A stretch of 64,000 nt of DNA from Bacteroidota bacterium. Its GTDB lineage: Bacteria > Bacteroidota > Bacteroidia > J057 > JAJTIE01. Location: the NCBI GenBank assembly GCA_019638695.1, contig JAHBTG010000003.1, forward strand, positions 1 through 64,000, written 5' to 3'. Positions within the stretch are counted from its first letter, which is position 1, and every line of letters starts with the position of its first letter. Positions 9,793 through 18,235 of this stretch are shown one piece after another. The notes under the pieces were generated by a model. It was not told where the DNA came from and did not search any database. It worked only from the letters and a program-made list of their open reading frames with translations. Both the position numbers and the translations under genes were made by a program.

Positions 9793-10113
9793 TTACAGGA
9801 CCACCTCATTGGCAAACAGACTGCCAAAAAGACTCCGGGCTTCGGCCCAGTTTTGTGAGTGCACTTTATAGCGTATGCGGGGAGGCATGGCTTCCCCTTC
9901 TATCAGTCCCACTTCCTTGAGCGCCGTGAGGTGCTGGGAAAGCGAAGAATTGGCCATGGGCAACACACTTGCCAGGCTACCCACAAAGCACCCATTACAC
10001 TGCTCCAGGTATTGAAGAATAAAGACGCGGGCAGGATGCGATAAAGCTTTGGCATAGGCAGCCAATCGCTCCTGTTGCGCCGTGTATGGCGGTTGATTAG
10101 GGGTAGGATTCAT
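9793..10113 (-). CDS. ArsR-family winged-helix transcriptional regulator
   Basis: 106 residues. The core shows the ArsR-type HTH: AKALSHPARVFILQYL, then a helix-turn-helix around SLASVLPMANSSLSQHLTALKEVGLI and the wing MPPRIRYKV. The sequence CNGCFVG (two Cys near residue 40) lies just before the recognition helices, but the classical metal-site ELCVCDL motif is not present, so a metal sensor role is uncertain. No target gene is adjacent: hpf converges on one side and about 470 bp without genes lies upstream on the other. Confidence 0.85.
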   Translation of the reverse strand: MNPTPNQPPYTAQQERLAAYAKALSHPARVFILQYLEQCNGCFVGSLASVLPMANSSLSQHLTALKEVGLIEGEAMPPRIRYKVHSQNWAEARSLFGSLFANEVVL

Positions 10114-10585
10114 GTTAGTATCTTCTTATATGTATATATACGAATGAAGCCTTAAACTTGTTTCATATAAACCCATACACAAAAATGCAAAAAGTTTAAG
10201 TTTCTAAAAAGTATTTTTTGCGATGATTTTCCTGCTTCGTTAATTTTTCATTGCCCTTCTATTCACATTAAAAACCTCTAATATGGGCATCAGTAGCAGA
10301 ATGGGGCCTATTCAAAGCTCATCACTAAAGTCGCAAACAACCTGGATTTCCAGTCACAGTACGACTTAGATAAACGTATAGCCCTGATATTTAGGCCCGT
10401 CACCTATCCGTTGTCTCCTGTAAAAGCGGGGGTGTTTACTAATAAATCGTCCCTAAAACAAGGGAACTGCCATATACACATATATATACTACCGCATAGA
10501 CGACCTCTTTGAACAGGCAGCCGGGATACCTGCGAGGACAGGTATTGCAAGAAAGTATTGCGGTATTTACGCTGAGTCTGGCTGC
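10114..10585. other. AT-rich intergenic region without a gene
   Basis: 472 bp between the arsR start and the lysA stop, clearly richer in A/T than its surroundings. No ORF of convincing length or composition is present on either strand (the longest ATG ORF from 10282 has 28 codons). It holds TATATGTATATATA-like tracts close to the arsR start, which could carry an operator, and at its right end a nested inverted repeat behind lysA (listed separately). Confidence 0.6.
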
Positions 10586-10586
10586 C
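10516..10586. repeat. Nested inverted repeat just downstream of lysA
   Basis: Outer arms GGCAGCC (10516-10522) and GGCTGCC (10580-10586, touching the lysA stop codon), inner arms ATACCTG/CAGGTAT (10526-10532 and 10539-10545). No T run follows on either strand, so it is not a standard terminator; it may be a 3'-end-protecting hairpin of the lysA mRNA. Confidence 0.5.
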
Positions 10587-11839
10587 TAAACAGCGCTTTT
10601 TTCCTTGAGCTGTTCCAACTCTACCTGGTTACGCAGCAAGTCCTCCAACGTCTCCCGCTGGCGAATCAGGTGTGGCTTCCCGTCCAGCACCATCACTTCT
10701 GCCGGACGCAGGCGGCAGTTATAGTTGCTGGCCATAGCCATGCCATAGGCCCCGGCATTCAGAATAGCCAGCACATCGCCTTCATGCACTTCATTCAGGC
10801 GGCGGTCTGCCCCCAGCGTATCCGTTTCGCAGATATAGCCCACTACGGTATAGATACGGGTGGTACCCCCGGGATTGCTCACGTTCACAATCTCATGGTA
10901 GGCATCATAGAGCATGGGGCGGATGAGGTGGTTCAATCCGCTGTTAACCCCTACAAATACTGTGCTCACAGTGGTTTTGATGACATTGGCAGTCACCAGC
11001 AGGTGACCGGCCTCGCTCACCAGGAACTTACCGGGCTCAAACCAAAGTTCCAGCTCGCGCCCATAGTCCTGGCAAAACTGGAGGAAGCGCCCGGCAATCT
11101 TGGCACCCAGGGTTTCCACATCTGTACTCACATCTCCCGGGGCATAGGGCACCCGGAAGCCGGAGCCAAAATCCAGGTAGCTCAGGCTGGGAAACTCAAA
11201 GGCTGCCTCCAGGATCACATCGGCAGCGGCCAGAAATACATCGGCATCCAGGATATCTGAGCCCGTGTGCATGTGCAAGCCGTCTATATGCATGTTATGT
11301 GCCTGAATGACCCGCAGCACATGACGCAGTTGATGGATGCTGATGCCGAACTTGGAGTCTATATGCCCCGTAGAGATCTTGCTGTGCCCCCCCGCCATAA
11401 TATGGGGATTGAGGCGGATACACACCGGCACACGGTTGCCGTATTCATTGCCAAACTGTTCCAGGATGGAGATATTGTCTATGTTGATGCGCACACCCAG
11501 GCGCACCGCTTCGCGGTATTCTTCAAAAGAAACGCCGTTGGGCGTAAACAGGATCTCCTCCGGCGCAAATCCGGCATGCAGGCACATCTGGATCTCCTGG
11601 ATGGAAACGGCATCGATACCAGAACCTTCCTGGCGCAATAACCGGAGGACATTAATGTTAGAGAGCGCCTTGCACGCATATTTTATCTGCAGGTTCACCC
11701 CAGAGAACGCTTTCTTCAGGCGACGATACTGCTGGCGGATCTTCTCGCTGTCATACACATAAACAGGTGTCCCAAACTCCCGGGCAATTTGTGTGGCGGG
11801 CACACCACCTATCAAATACTGCTGTCCTACAAGCTCCAT
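10586..11839 (-). CDS. lysA: Diaminopimelate decarboxylase
   Basis: PLP enzyme that makes L-lysine from meso-diaminopimelate, the last step of lysine synthesis, in the cytoplasm. 417 residues, normal for the family. The PLP lysine is K57 in YACKALSN; the glycine-rich phosphate site GSGFRVPY, HMHTGS and the active-site Cys in the CETD segment near residue 335 (CESGD in relatives) are present. The N-terminal domain is the alanine-racemase-like barrel and the C-terminal part is the beta domain. It is monocistronic on the minus strand and divergent from miaE. Confidence 0.92.
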   Translation of the reverse strand: MELVGQQYLIGGVPATQIAREFGTPVYVYDSEKIRQQYRRLKKAFSGVNLQIKYACKALSNINVLRLLRQEGSGIDAVSIQEIQMCLHAGFAPEEILFTPNGVSFEEYREAVRLGVRINIDNISILEQFGNEYGNRVPVCIRLNPHIMAGGHSKISTGHIDSKFGISIHQLRHVLRVIQAHNMHIDGLHMHTGSDILDADVFLAAADVILEAAFEFPSLSYLDFGSGFRVPYAPGDVSTDVETLGAKIAGRFLQFCQDYGRELELWFEPGKFLVSEAGHLLVTANVIKTTVSTVFVGVNSGLNHLIRPMLYDAYHEIVNVSNPGGTTRIYTVVGYICETDTLGADRRLNEVHEGDVLAILNAGAYGMAMASNYNCRLRPAEVMVLDGKPHLIRQRETLEDLLRNQVELEQLKEKSAV

Positions 11840-11977
11840 GTGATTTTAAATATGTTATCTATAAAACGACAAAATGCCCTTCATAAAAAGGACATATATC
11901 AATGAGAATGCAAATTTTCATAAAAAAATGCTTACTTGGCTTAATCCAAGCAAATTCTGTCTTAAAAAACTAAATTT

Positions 11978-11985
11978 TAATTTTG
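11978..11985 (+). promoter_or_regulatory. -7 element of miaE, directly before its start codon
   Basis: Perfect TAnnTTTG (TAATTTTG, 11978-11985). With the usual spacing transcription would begin at about 11989, the A of the miaE ATG. The -33 element is weak (TTCTG near 11955-11959). Confidence 0.5.
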
Positions 11986-11988
11986 TGC

Positions 11989-12570
11989 ATGCTGGGGTTA
12001 AAACTGAAAACAGATGCACGCTGGGCGCGCCTGGCACTGGAGAACCTGCCGGAACTACTGACCGACCATGCTTTCTGCGAACAGAAAGCCGCCAGCAACG
12101 CCATTTCACTGATCGTCCTATACCCCGAGAAAAGCGACCTGGTGCAGCAAATGAGCCAGATTGCACAAGAAGAGATGCTGCATTTTGAGCAAGTGCATGC
12201 ACGCATACTGGAACGCGGCTGGACGCTGGGGCGGGAGCGCAAGGATCCCTATGTCAACGACCTGCAGCAGTTCATTCGCAGGCAGGCAGGCCCGCAGGTC
12301 CTGCTAATAGACAGGCTGTTGTTTGCAGCTATGATAGAAGCCCGCAGTTGCGAACGGTTCCGGCTATTGGCAGATAGCCTGACCGACACGGCCCTGCGCA
12401 CGTTCTATACCGAACTGATGGCGAGCGAAGCCAACCACTATGTTACGTTCCTGACCCTGGCCCGCCAGTATTGCGGACGAGAGGCAACGGACACCCGCTG
12501 GCAGGAATGGCTGGCCTATGAGACTTCGGTAATCACCCGCTATGGAGAACAGGCTACGATGCACGGCTGA
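11989..12570 (+). CDS. miaE: tRNA 2-methylthio-N6-isopentenyladenosine-37 hydroxylase MiaE
   Basis: 193 residues. Di-iron, ferritin-like four-helix-bundle hydroxylase that converts ms2i6A37 to ms2io6A37 in tRNAs reading UNN codons. Iron-ligand motifs are visible: Glu in HAFCEQKAASNA, EEMLHFEQVH (ExxH), EARSCERF and EANHYVTF (ExxH). The ATG at 11989 was chosen over a TTG two codons earlier, because the TTG lies inside the -7 promoter box. The gene may be transcribed as a leaderless mRNA. It is divergent from lysA and followed by a glycosyltransferase gene 33 bp away. Confidence 0.88.
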   Translation: MLGLKLKTDARWARLALENLPELLTDHAFCEQKAASNAISLIVLYPEKSDLVQQMSQIAQEEMLHFEQVHARILERGWTLGRERKDPYVNDLQQFIRRQAGPQVLLIDRLLFAAMIEARSCERFRLLADSLTDTALRTFYTELMASEANHYVTFLTLARQYCGREATDTRWQEWLAYETSVITRYGEQATMHG

Positions 12571-12602
12571 TTTTTAGTTTCTTGCACAGACATTCTCCTG
12601 TC

Positions 12603-13622
12603 ATGCCCCACCCTCCCAAGCTGGTTTTCCCGGCGGAAACCGTAACCAGAACCCCTCCCGGCAATCTGTTACCCGGAGATGACGCATTATTCGCACACGA
12701 ATATACCCGGAGCATCCTGCCCACACATATCTACGAGTACAACGGCCTGGCAGTCAACCCCGACGGCGCAGGCTTCCGGGGCCTGAGGGTACAACCGCCT
12801 ACCCTGAGAAACGCGTCTCAGCTCAGCCGTTATAACTGGAAAACACCTTTACGGCTTTACCTGAAGCATAAAGCAATACCCGTATCCCGGTTATTGCATT
12901 TTACGGAGGAATGGAGCCTGGGCTATTTTCACTGGATATGTGACGCACTCCCCCGCCTGTGGTGCCTGCGTGCCTATTGGGAAAGCCACCAGATATGGCT
13001 GCCGGAACGCTACCGGGTAGGGTATGTGCAAGATAGCCTGGCACTGCTGGGCCTGTCGGCAAACTTCTACCCGGAGGGTGCTTATCTGAAAGCACAAGAA
13101 GCTGTAGTCTGTGACATGGTGGCCCCCACCGGAAACTACCGTCCGGCACTGGTGCAATCACTCTTTACCCACCTGTCCCGGCTCAATCACGAAGAGCCGC
13201 CTATCCATCCGGCCCCCCGGGCCCTGTTTATCTCACGGCGCAAGGCCCCCAGGAGATATATAGCAGATGAGGCGCGGATCAGTGAACAACTGAATACACT
13301 GGGAGTACACACGGTGCAGATGGAGGACTATACCTTTGGCCAGCAAATAGCGCTGCTGCGCCATGCCCGGCTATTAATAGGATTACACGGCGCCGGACTT
13401 ACCAACCAGGTATTCATGCCCCCCGGAGGAACCGTACTGGAACTGCGTTTTGAGAGCGATGCCCGTAACAACGCCTACTTTTCACTGGCCAACGCAATGG
13501 AGCACCGTTACTACTACCTCACCGGGCAGGGTTCGCATACAGATACGCATTCTGCCGATTTGCAGATAGACCCCGGCCAGGTGGCAGCAACCATACGGGA
13601 GGCGCTTGCCCGGCAGCAGTAG
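12603..13622 (+). CDS. Glycosyltransferase family 61-like protein
   Basis: 339 residues from the ATG at 12603 (a TTG at 12582 is possible). The sequence matches the GT61/DUF563 pattern: HFTEEWSLGYFHWICDALPRL in the first half (a W..NY.HW..D..P-type block), RALFISRRKAPRR, then the donor-site segment ARLLIGLHGAGLTNQVFMPPGGTVLEL near residues 260-300. Such enzymes transfer pentose or hexose residues to surface polysaccharides. No other polysaccharide gene is nearby, so the acceptor is unknown. It converges with the MATE gene with a 13 bp gap. Confidence 0.8.
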   Translation: MPHPPKLVFPAETVTRTPPGNLLPGDDALFAHEYTRSILPTHIYEYNGLAVNPDGAGFRGLRVQPPTLRNASQLSRYNWKTPLRLYLKHKAIPVSRLLHFTEEWSLGYFHWICDALPRLWCLRAYWESHQIWLPERYRVGYVQDSLALLGLSANFYPEGAYLKAQEAVVCDMVAPTGNYRPALVQSLFTHLSRLNHEEPPIHPAPRALFISRRKAPRRYIADEARISEQLNTLGVHTVQMEDYTFGQQIALLRHARLLIGLHGAGLTNQVFMPPGGTVLELRFESDARNNAYFSLANAMEHRYYYLTGQGSHTDTHSADLQIDPGQVAATIREALARQQ

Positions 13623-13635
13623 TTCCCGGACTGCA

Positions 13636-14970
13636 CTATACTTCCCGGCCTTTCCAGCGGCCCGAACGCAGGTACAGGCTAAAGAGGGTTACCATTCCCC
13701 CCATATAGATAAATTCGCAGCCCCACAAACGACCCAGGCTCGGCTCCCATACGTGAGCCGCCAGGGCAATGTAGAGGCAATATGCCGAGATGAGGATAAT
13801 CTCGGCATAAAGGGCAAAGCGCGTAGCACCCGTACCGATCACTCCGCTCATGAATACAGATCCTACACTGAGCAACACAAGCCCCACCCCCACGATATAG
13901 CCGGGGACACGGGCCATAGCCAGGATATCCGGGTTATGGGTGTATAGCCGGAACAGGTAATCCGGCGCCAGGAACAGGGGCAGCGAAATAACGGCAATAC
14001 ACACAAAGCTCATGCTGCTGATACGCCGGAGGATAGGCAGCACCGCCATATTGTGCCCTGCGCCTATAGCATAGCTCACCAGCGTGCCTGCCGCTGCCTG
14101 AAAGCCCCAGATGGGTATCATCAGGGTAAGATAAGTGGTCTTTACCAGTTCACTCACCGCCAGGGAGCGCTCTCCCAGTTTCTCTATCTCATACATGAGA
14201 TAAAGAAAGCCCAGCATACTAAGGATATACTGCATGATGGTAGGGCCGCTCAGGCTCAGCATCAGGCGATAGATATACCCCCTTTGTTTCTCCCTGCGAA
14301 ACAGGTGGAACTTGCGCACATACCCATAGTGATACAGATGACCCAGTACGAGGAAAGCGCCGGCGGCTTGGGCAATCACTGTACTCAGGGCGGCCCCGGC
14401 CATGCCCAGGGACGGGAATCCCCACAAGCCCGCCACCAGGAACAGGCATAATACGATATTCAGCACTGCCGTGAGGAGGGTGCTCCACATGACAATGCGG
14501 TTCTGCCCCACACCGGTATAGAAGCCCCGCAGCATGATAGTGAAGTACACAAAAGGCATGTCCCACATCCGGATGCTCAGATATTCCAGCGTAGCCTCCA
14601 GCACCTCGTCACTCACCAGGTACAGCGACAAGATATGGGGCATGGCAAATTGCAGAAAGAGCATGGTAACCACACTAAAAGCGCCTCCCAGCATCAGGCC
14701 ATGATTGACTACCCGGCCTATGCTCTTATACTTGCCCCCGGCAATGCGGCGGGAGGTCATCACCTGCAGGCCCGTCCCCAATCCCATACTCACGGTGAGC
14801 AGCATGAAGTACCAGAGGTTAGCCAAGCCGCCGGCGCCCAGCTCCACTTCTCCCAGGTGCCCCAGGAAAGCAGTATCTGTCACCATCAGTATGCTTTGGC
14901 TAAGCCCTGCGGCCATTACAGGCCAGGCCAGGGTCCAGATTTGGTTACGTTTAAACCCAAGATTAGACAT
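13636..14970 (-). CDS. MATE-family multidrug/toxin efflux transporter
   Basis: 444 residues with twelve hydrophobic segments, typical of MATE exporters that use Na+ or H+ gradients in the inner membrane. The family pattern is seen near the N-terminus (WTLAWPVMAAGLSQSILMVTDTAFLGHLG) and again at the start of the second half (SLSGPTIMQYILSMLG), in line with the internal duplication. The substrate cannot be told from sequence. Transcription on the minus strand starts after the pdhA terminator, whose T run contains a TATTTTTG that could also serve as a -7 box. Confidence 0.88.
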   Translation of the reverse strand: MSNLGFKRNQIWTLAWPVMAAGLSQSILMVTDTAFLGHLGEVELGAGGLANLWYFMLLTVSMGLGTGLQVMTSRRIAGGKYKSIGRVVNHGLMLGGAFSVVTMLFLQFAMPHILSLYLVSDEVLEATLEYLSIRMWDMPFVYFTIMLRGFYTGVGQNRIVMWSTLLTAVLNIVLCLFLVAGLWGFPSLGMAGAALSTVIAQAAGAFLVLGHLYHYGYVRKFHLFRREKQRGYIYRLMLSLSGPTIMQYILSMLGFLYLMYEIEKLGERSLAVSELVKTTYLTLMIPIWGFQAAAGTLVSYAIGAGHNMAVLPILRRISSMSFVCIAVISLPLFLAPDYLFRLYTHNPDILAMARVPGYIVGVGLVLLSVGSVFMSGVIGTGATRFALYAEIILISAYCLYIALAAHVWEPSLGRLWGCEFIYMGGMVTLFSLYLRSGRWKGREV

Positions 14971-15017
14971 CGTTTGTATGTTACAGGATAGTGCGGCGCA
15001 TGGAAAGAAAAGGGGGG

Positions 15018-15062
15018 CAAAAATAAAGCTACACCCGTCAGGTTTTCCGGGCGTAGCTTCAA
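15018..15062 (-). terminator. Terminator after pdhA
   Basis: Read on the minus strand: stem AAGCTACGCCCG with CGGGTGTAGCTT (one G-U pair), 10-nt loop, then TATTTTT. It separates pdhA from the MATE gene. Confidence 0.8.
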
Positions 15063-15086
15063 AGGATATTTTTTAAGGCCAGATGG

Positions 15087-16151
15087 CTAGACTTCCGTCA
15101 CAAACGGATAGTCTTTTTCGGCATATACCAGATCATATAGCTGGGAAGGATCGGGATACGGGCTCTGTTCTGCAAATTCCACACAATCCTGCACCTCAGC
15201 CATGATCTTCTCCTCCACCGCATCCAGCTGAGCCTCGGTATAATACTTGTTCTCCAGCAGGTATTTCTTGAGGACAATGATAGGATCCTGGTCTTTATAG
15301 GCGTTTAGTTCCTCTTTGGTACGATACTTGGCGGGGTCACTCATAGAATGCCCTTTGTAGCGATATGTAAGCACCTCCAGGAAAATGGGACCCTTACCGC
15401 TGCGGCAATGAGCCGCAGCTTCGGAAATGGCCTCATGCATCTCAAAGACATCCATGCCATTCACCTGGCGGCTGGGCATATCATAGGCCAGGCCCAGCTT
15501 ATAGATATCCGTTACATTGGAACTGCGTTCCACACTGGTGCCCATCGCATAGAAATTATTCTCGCACAGGAAGATCACGGGCAGCTTCCACATCATAGCC
15601 AGGTTAAAAGCCTCATGCAGGGCACCCTGGCGGGCAGCCCCATCACCAAACATGGATACCGCTACACGGTCTGTGTTCTCATACTTAAAAGCAAAGGCCA
15701 GCCCTGCACCCAGGGGAATCTGCTGGCCCACAAGGCCATGTCCGCCATAAAAATGGTGTTCTGCACTGAACATGTGCATGGAACCGCCCATACCGGCGCT
15801 ACAGCCGGTGACCTTGCCATACAGCTCCGCCATAACAGAACGGCTGCTCATGCCGCGTGCCAGGGCATTGCCATGGTCCCGGTAGGCCGTGATCACCGCA
15901 TCATCCTTGCGCAAGGCTGTCTCCATGCCGCAGGCCACAGCCTCCTGCCCTATATACAGATGACAGAAGCCGCGAATTTTTTGCTGGCCATATAGCTGGC
16001 CTGCCTTCTCCTCCAGGCGGCGGATACGCAGCATCATCTCATACCAATAGTCCAGTTGCTCACGCGTGTACTTCTTCTTTTGAGATGAAGCGGTGGATTT
16101 TGCTTTGCTACCATTGGCGCTGGCAGCAGAGCGGGTCTTTATATTTGCCAT
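15087..16151 (-). CDS. pdhA: Pyruvate dehydrogenase E1 component, alpha subunit
   Basis: ThDP-dependent E1 alpha subunit of a 2-oxo-acid dehydrogenase complex, probably for pyruvate (heterotetrameric type). The ATG at 16151 gives 354 residues; an upstream in-frame start would add 19 residues across the promoter. The ThDP/Mg motif runs from GDGAARQG to ENN (GDG...NN). YRDHGNALARG, GGSMHMF and KGHSMSDP (phosphorylation-loop region in mitochondria) are present. A Lys/Ser/Ala-rich stretch of about 25 residues precedes the enzyme core. The E1 beta gene is not adjacent, so E1 beta must be encoded elsewhere. It is divergent from recF with 68 bp between them. Confidence 0.9.
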   Translation of the reverse strand: MANIKTRSAASANGSKAKSTASSQKKKYTREQLDYWYEMMLRIRRLEEKAGQLYGQQKIRGFCHLYIGQEAVACGMETALRKDDAVITAYRDHGNALARGMSSRSVMAELYGKVTGCSAGMGGSMHMFSAEHHFYGGHGLVGQQIPLGAGLAFAFKYENTDRVAVSMFGDGAARQGALHEAFNLAMMWKLPVIFLCENNFYAMGTSVERSSNVTDIYKLGLAYDMPSRQVNGMDVFEMHEAISEAAAHCRSGKGPIFLEVLTYRYKGHSMSDPAKYRTKEELNAYKDQDPIIVLKKYLLENKYYTEAQLDAVEEKIMAEVQDCVEFAEQSPYPDPSQLYDLVYAEKDYPFVTEV

Positions 16152-16219
16152 ACGGTCGGAATTGCGGAAGATTTTGACTGCTAAGATAGACATAAAGTGA
16201 TATACCAAGCCCAGCCCAC

Positions 16220-17311
16220 GTGCATATCGAACAACTGAGTCTTACCGGATTTCGCAGTTATGCAGAGGCTACCTTCACTTTTGGCAGCCACCTGAATGGC
16301 CTGTTCGGACCCAACGGTTCAGGAAAGACCAATCTACTGGAGGCCCTGCACTTCCTTTGCCTGACCAAAGGATTTCACCCGGACAGGGATGCCGTGCGCC
16401 AGGGCGACCGCTTCTTTAACCTGGATGCCACAGGCGAATGGGGTGAGGGGCGGCATAGCCTCAAGTGCCACTACCAGCCCGGGGTGGGCAAACGCATGAT
16501 CCTGGACGGCCAGCCCCTACCCCGCCTGAGTCAGCATATCGGGCAGTTACCCGTGGTGGTGGTATTGCCGGATGACACGGATCTCATCCGCGGAGGCAGC
16601 AGCCTGCGCCGCCGCTGGCTGGACGGCGCCATCAGCCAGACGGACCCCCGCTACCTGGAGGCGCTGCTCCACTACGAGCGTGCCCTCAAGCAACGCAACG
16701 CCCTGCTGGATGCTTTCCGCCAGCAAGGGGTGGCGGACCCCGGCGCACTGGAGCCCTGGGATTACCAACTGGCACAGCACGGCCCATACCTGCAACAACA
16801 ACGACGGCTATTTATACAAGACTTTGAACCGGTATTTATGGAGATGCACCGGCACATCTGCGGTGGAGTGGAAGCCGTCACCCTGCGTTATGCCCCCGAG
16901 CCTGTGCTGGCAACCGAAGCAGATGTACAAGATCTTCTGCAAACATGCCTGCGGGCAGACTTAGCCGCCGGACGCAGCACCCGCGGTGTTCACAAAGAAG
17001 ACCTGGATTTCCTGCTGAAAGACCACCCTTTGCGCAGTCATGGTTCACAGGGGCAGCAAAAGACATTCGTGCTGGCGCTGCGGCTGGCACTGGCGCCCTT
17101 CCTGCACAAGCAAACCGGGCGGGCGCCTATCCTGCTGCTGGACGACCTGTTCGACAAACTGGACCCTCAACGTACCCATGCGCTGGCATCCCTGTTAGCA
17201 CAACACCCGGGCCAGGTATTTATCACACATCCGGATGAAGAGCGGCTGCAAAAGGCCTTTGCCGGCACACAGCAATCGCTCGTCCTGTGTGCCATCCACC
17301 CCGGCGCCTAA
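16220..17311 (+). CDS. recF: DNA replication and repair protein RecF
   Basis: 363 residues from a GTG. SMC-like ATPase that helps load RecA at gaps through the RecFOR pathway. Visible motifs: MHIEQLSLTGFRSY at the N-terminus, Walker A GPNGSGKT (residues 30-37), ABC signature GSQGQQKT, Walker B ILLLDDLFDKLD, and a late His (THPDEE). In this organism recF lies next to pdhA and not beside dnaA-dnaN, which is common in Bacteroidota. Its stop codon overlaps the end of the convergent VOC gene by 4 bp. Confidence 0.92.
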   Translation: MHIEQLSLTGFRSYAEATFTFGSHLNGLFGPNGSGKTNLLEALHFLCLTKGFHPDRDAVRQGDRFFNLDATGEWGEGRHSLKCHYQPGVGKRMILDGQPLPRLSQHIGQLPVVVVLPDDTDLIRGGSSLRRRWLDGAISQTDPRYLEALLHYERALKQRNALLDAFRQQGVADPGALEPWDYQLAQHGPYLQQQRRLFIQDFEPVFMEMHRHICGGVEAVTLRYAPEPVLATEADVQDLLQTCLRADLAAGRSTRGVHKEDLDFLLKDHPLRSHGSQGQQKTFVLALRLALAPFLHKQTGRAPILLLDDLFDKLDPQRTHALASLLAQHPGQVFITHPDEERLQKAFAGTQQSLVLCAIHPGA

Positions 17312-18186
17312 CGCGGGCCTTGCAAGCCCACCCGGTTGCCCTCAGAATCCAGGAAAAGAGAGTAATAGGCATCTACATCGCCTATGCGGGTTTTGGCCAG
17401 TACGATGCTGCCACCCGCTTGCACAATGCGGGCATGCACCCGGTCCTGGTCCTCGGCACAATAGAGGAACGCAATGGGGCCTATCTGGCTGGGTTTGCGC
17501 AGGGGGTGTTGCACCAGCGCGCCGCTGGCGCTGCCCGGTTCTGCAGCATGCGCCAGAAAAGCGGCAGGGTATCCATTGACTTCCCCGGAAACCAGGGGAT
17601 ACCCCAGCACCTTTGCATAGAAATCAGCCGCGCGTTCCAGGTCCGTCACCGGGATCTCAAACCAGTGGAGATCATGCATATCGGCTTCATTCCTATCTGC
17701 CATAGGGCTATGAAGCGCCACGGTATTGCCTTCGGTATCTTCAAAGAGGAGGTACTGTCCGCCCCCGGGCGTCAAAGTAGCCGGAGGCTGTATCAGCCGC
17801 CCGCCTGCTGCCAGCATACGCGCCTGCATGGGTCCGAGCTCTTTGCCGGCATTAAGATACAGCAGGGTGCCGGCAGGACCAGGCAAATAACTGGTGCGCA
17901 CCACAGCCCCGCTCACCCGCTGGCGATGATAACGCGGCAGAAAGGCCATTTGTACACCCGGAAATTCCAGGCGCTCCAGGCGACTGCCCAGTAATTGTTC
18001 GTAAAAGGTCTGTGCACGGTCCATATCCGTGGCCGGCAACTCAAACCATTCGATGTCTTTACCGGAGGCAGCAGGGACAGGGTGCATGGGGATAGATACA
18101 GGTTCTGCAAGGGCAGGCGCTTTCCGTTGTGCATGGCAGGCCAGCAGTAACAGGAGACACCCAAAGCAAGCCCACCGGATCTGCAT
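17308..18186 (-). CDS. Two-domain VOC (glyoxalase-like) lipoprotein
   Basis: 292 residues. The N-terminus is a lipoprotein signal (CLLLLLACHAQ, lipobox LLAC). It is followed by two tandem VOC-superfamily domains, about residues 45-165 and 170-292, each starting with WFE(L/I)P.TD...A..FY and ending in EDTEGN / LDSEGN. Such domains bind a metal ion and act as glyoxalases, dioxygenases or resistance proteins. Cytoplasmic VOC proteins are common; a lipid-anchored, exported one is less usual, and the substrate is unknown. The gene converges with recF and is 49 bp downstream of the XRE regulator. Confidence 0.8.
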   Translation of the reverse strand: MQIRWACFGCLLLLLACHAQRKAPALAEPVSIPMHPVPAASGKDIEWFELPATDMDRAQTFYEQLLGSRLERLEFPGVQMAFLPRYHRQRVSGAVVRTSYLPGPAGTLLYLNAGKELGPMQARMLAAGGRLIQPPATLTPGGGQYLLFEDTEGNTVALHSPMADRNEADMHDLHWFEIPVTDLERAADFYAKVLGYPLVSGEVNGYPAAFLAHAAEPGSASGALVQHPLRKPSQIGPIAFLYCAEDQDRVHARIVQAGGSIVLAKTRIGDVDAYYSLFLDSEGNRVGLQGPR

Positions 18187-18235
18187 ACGCTAATTTACGT
18201 CACCTCGGTCAAAAACACCCGGTTGCGGAGAAATG

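Noticed and set aside
15018-15025. TATTTTTG as a promoter of the MATE gene
   Set aside because: It coincides with the T run of the pdhA terminator and has no -33 partner at 19-21 bp, so I did not list it as a promoter.
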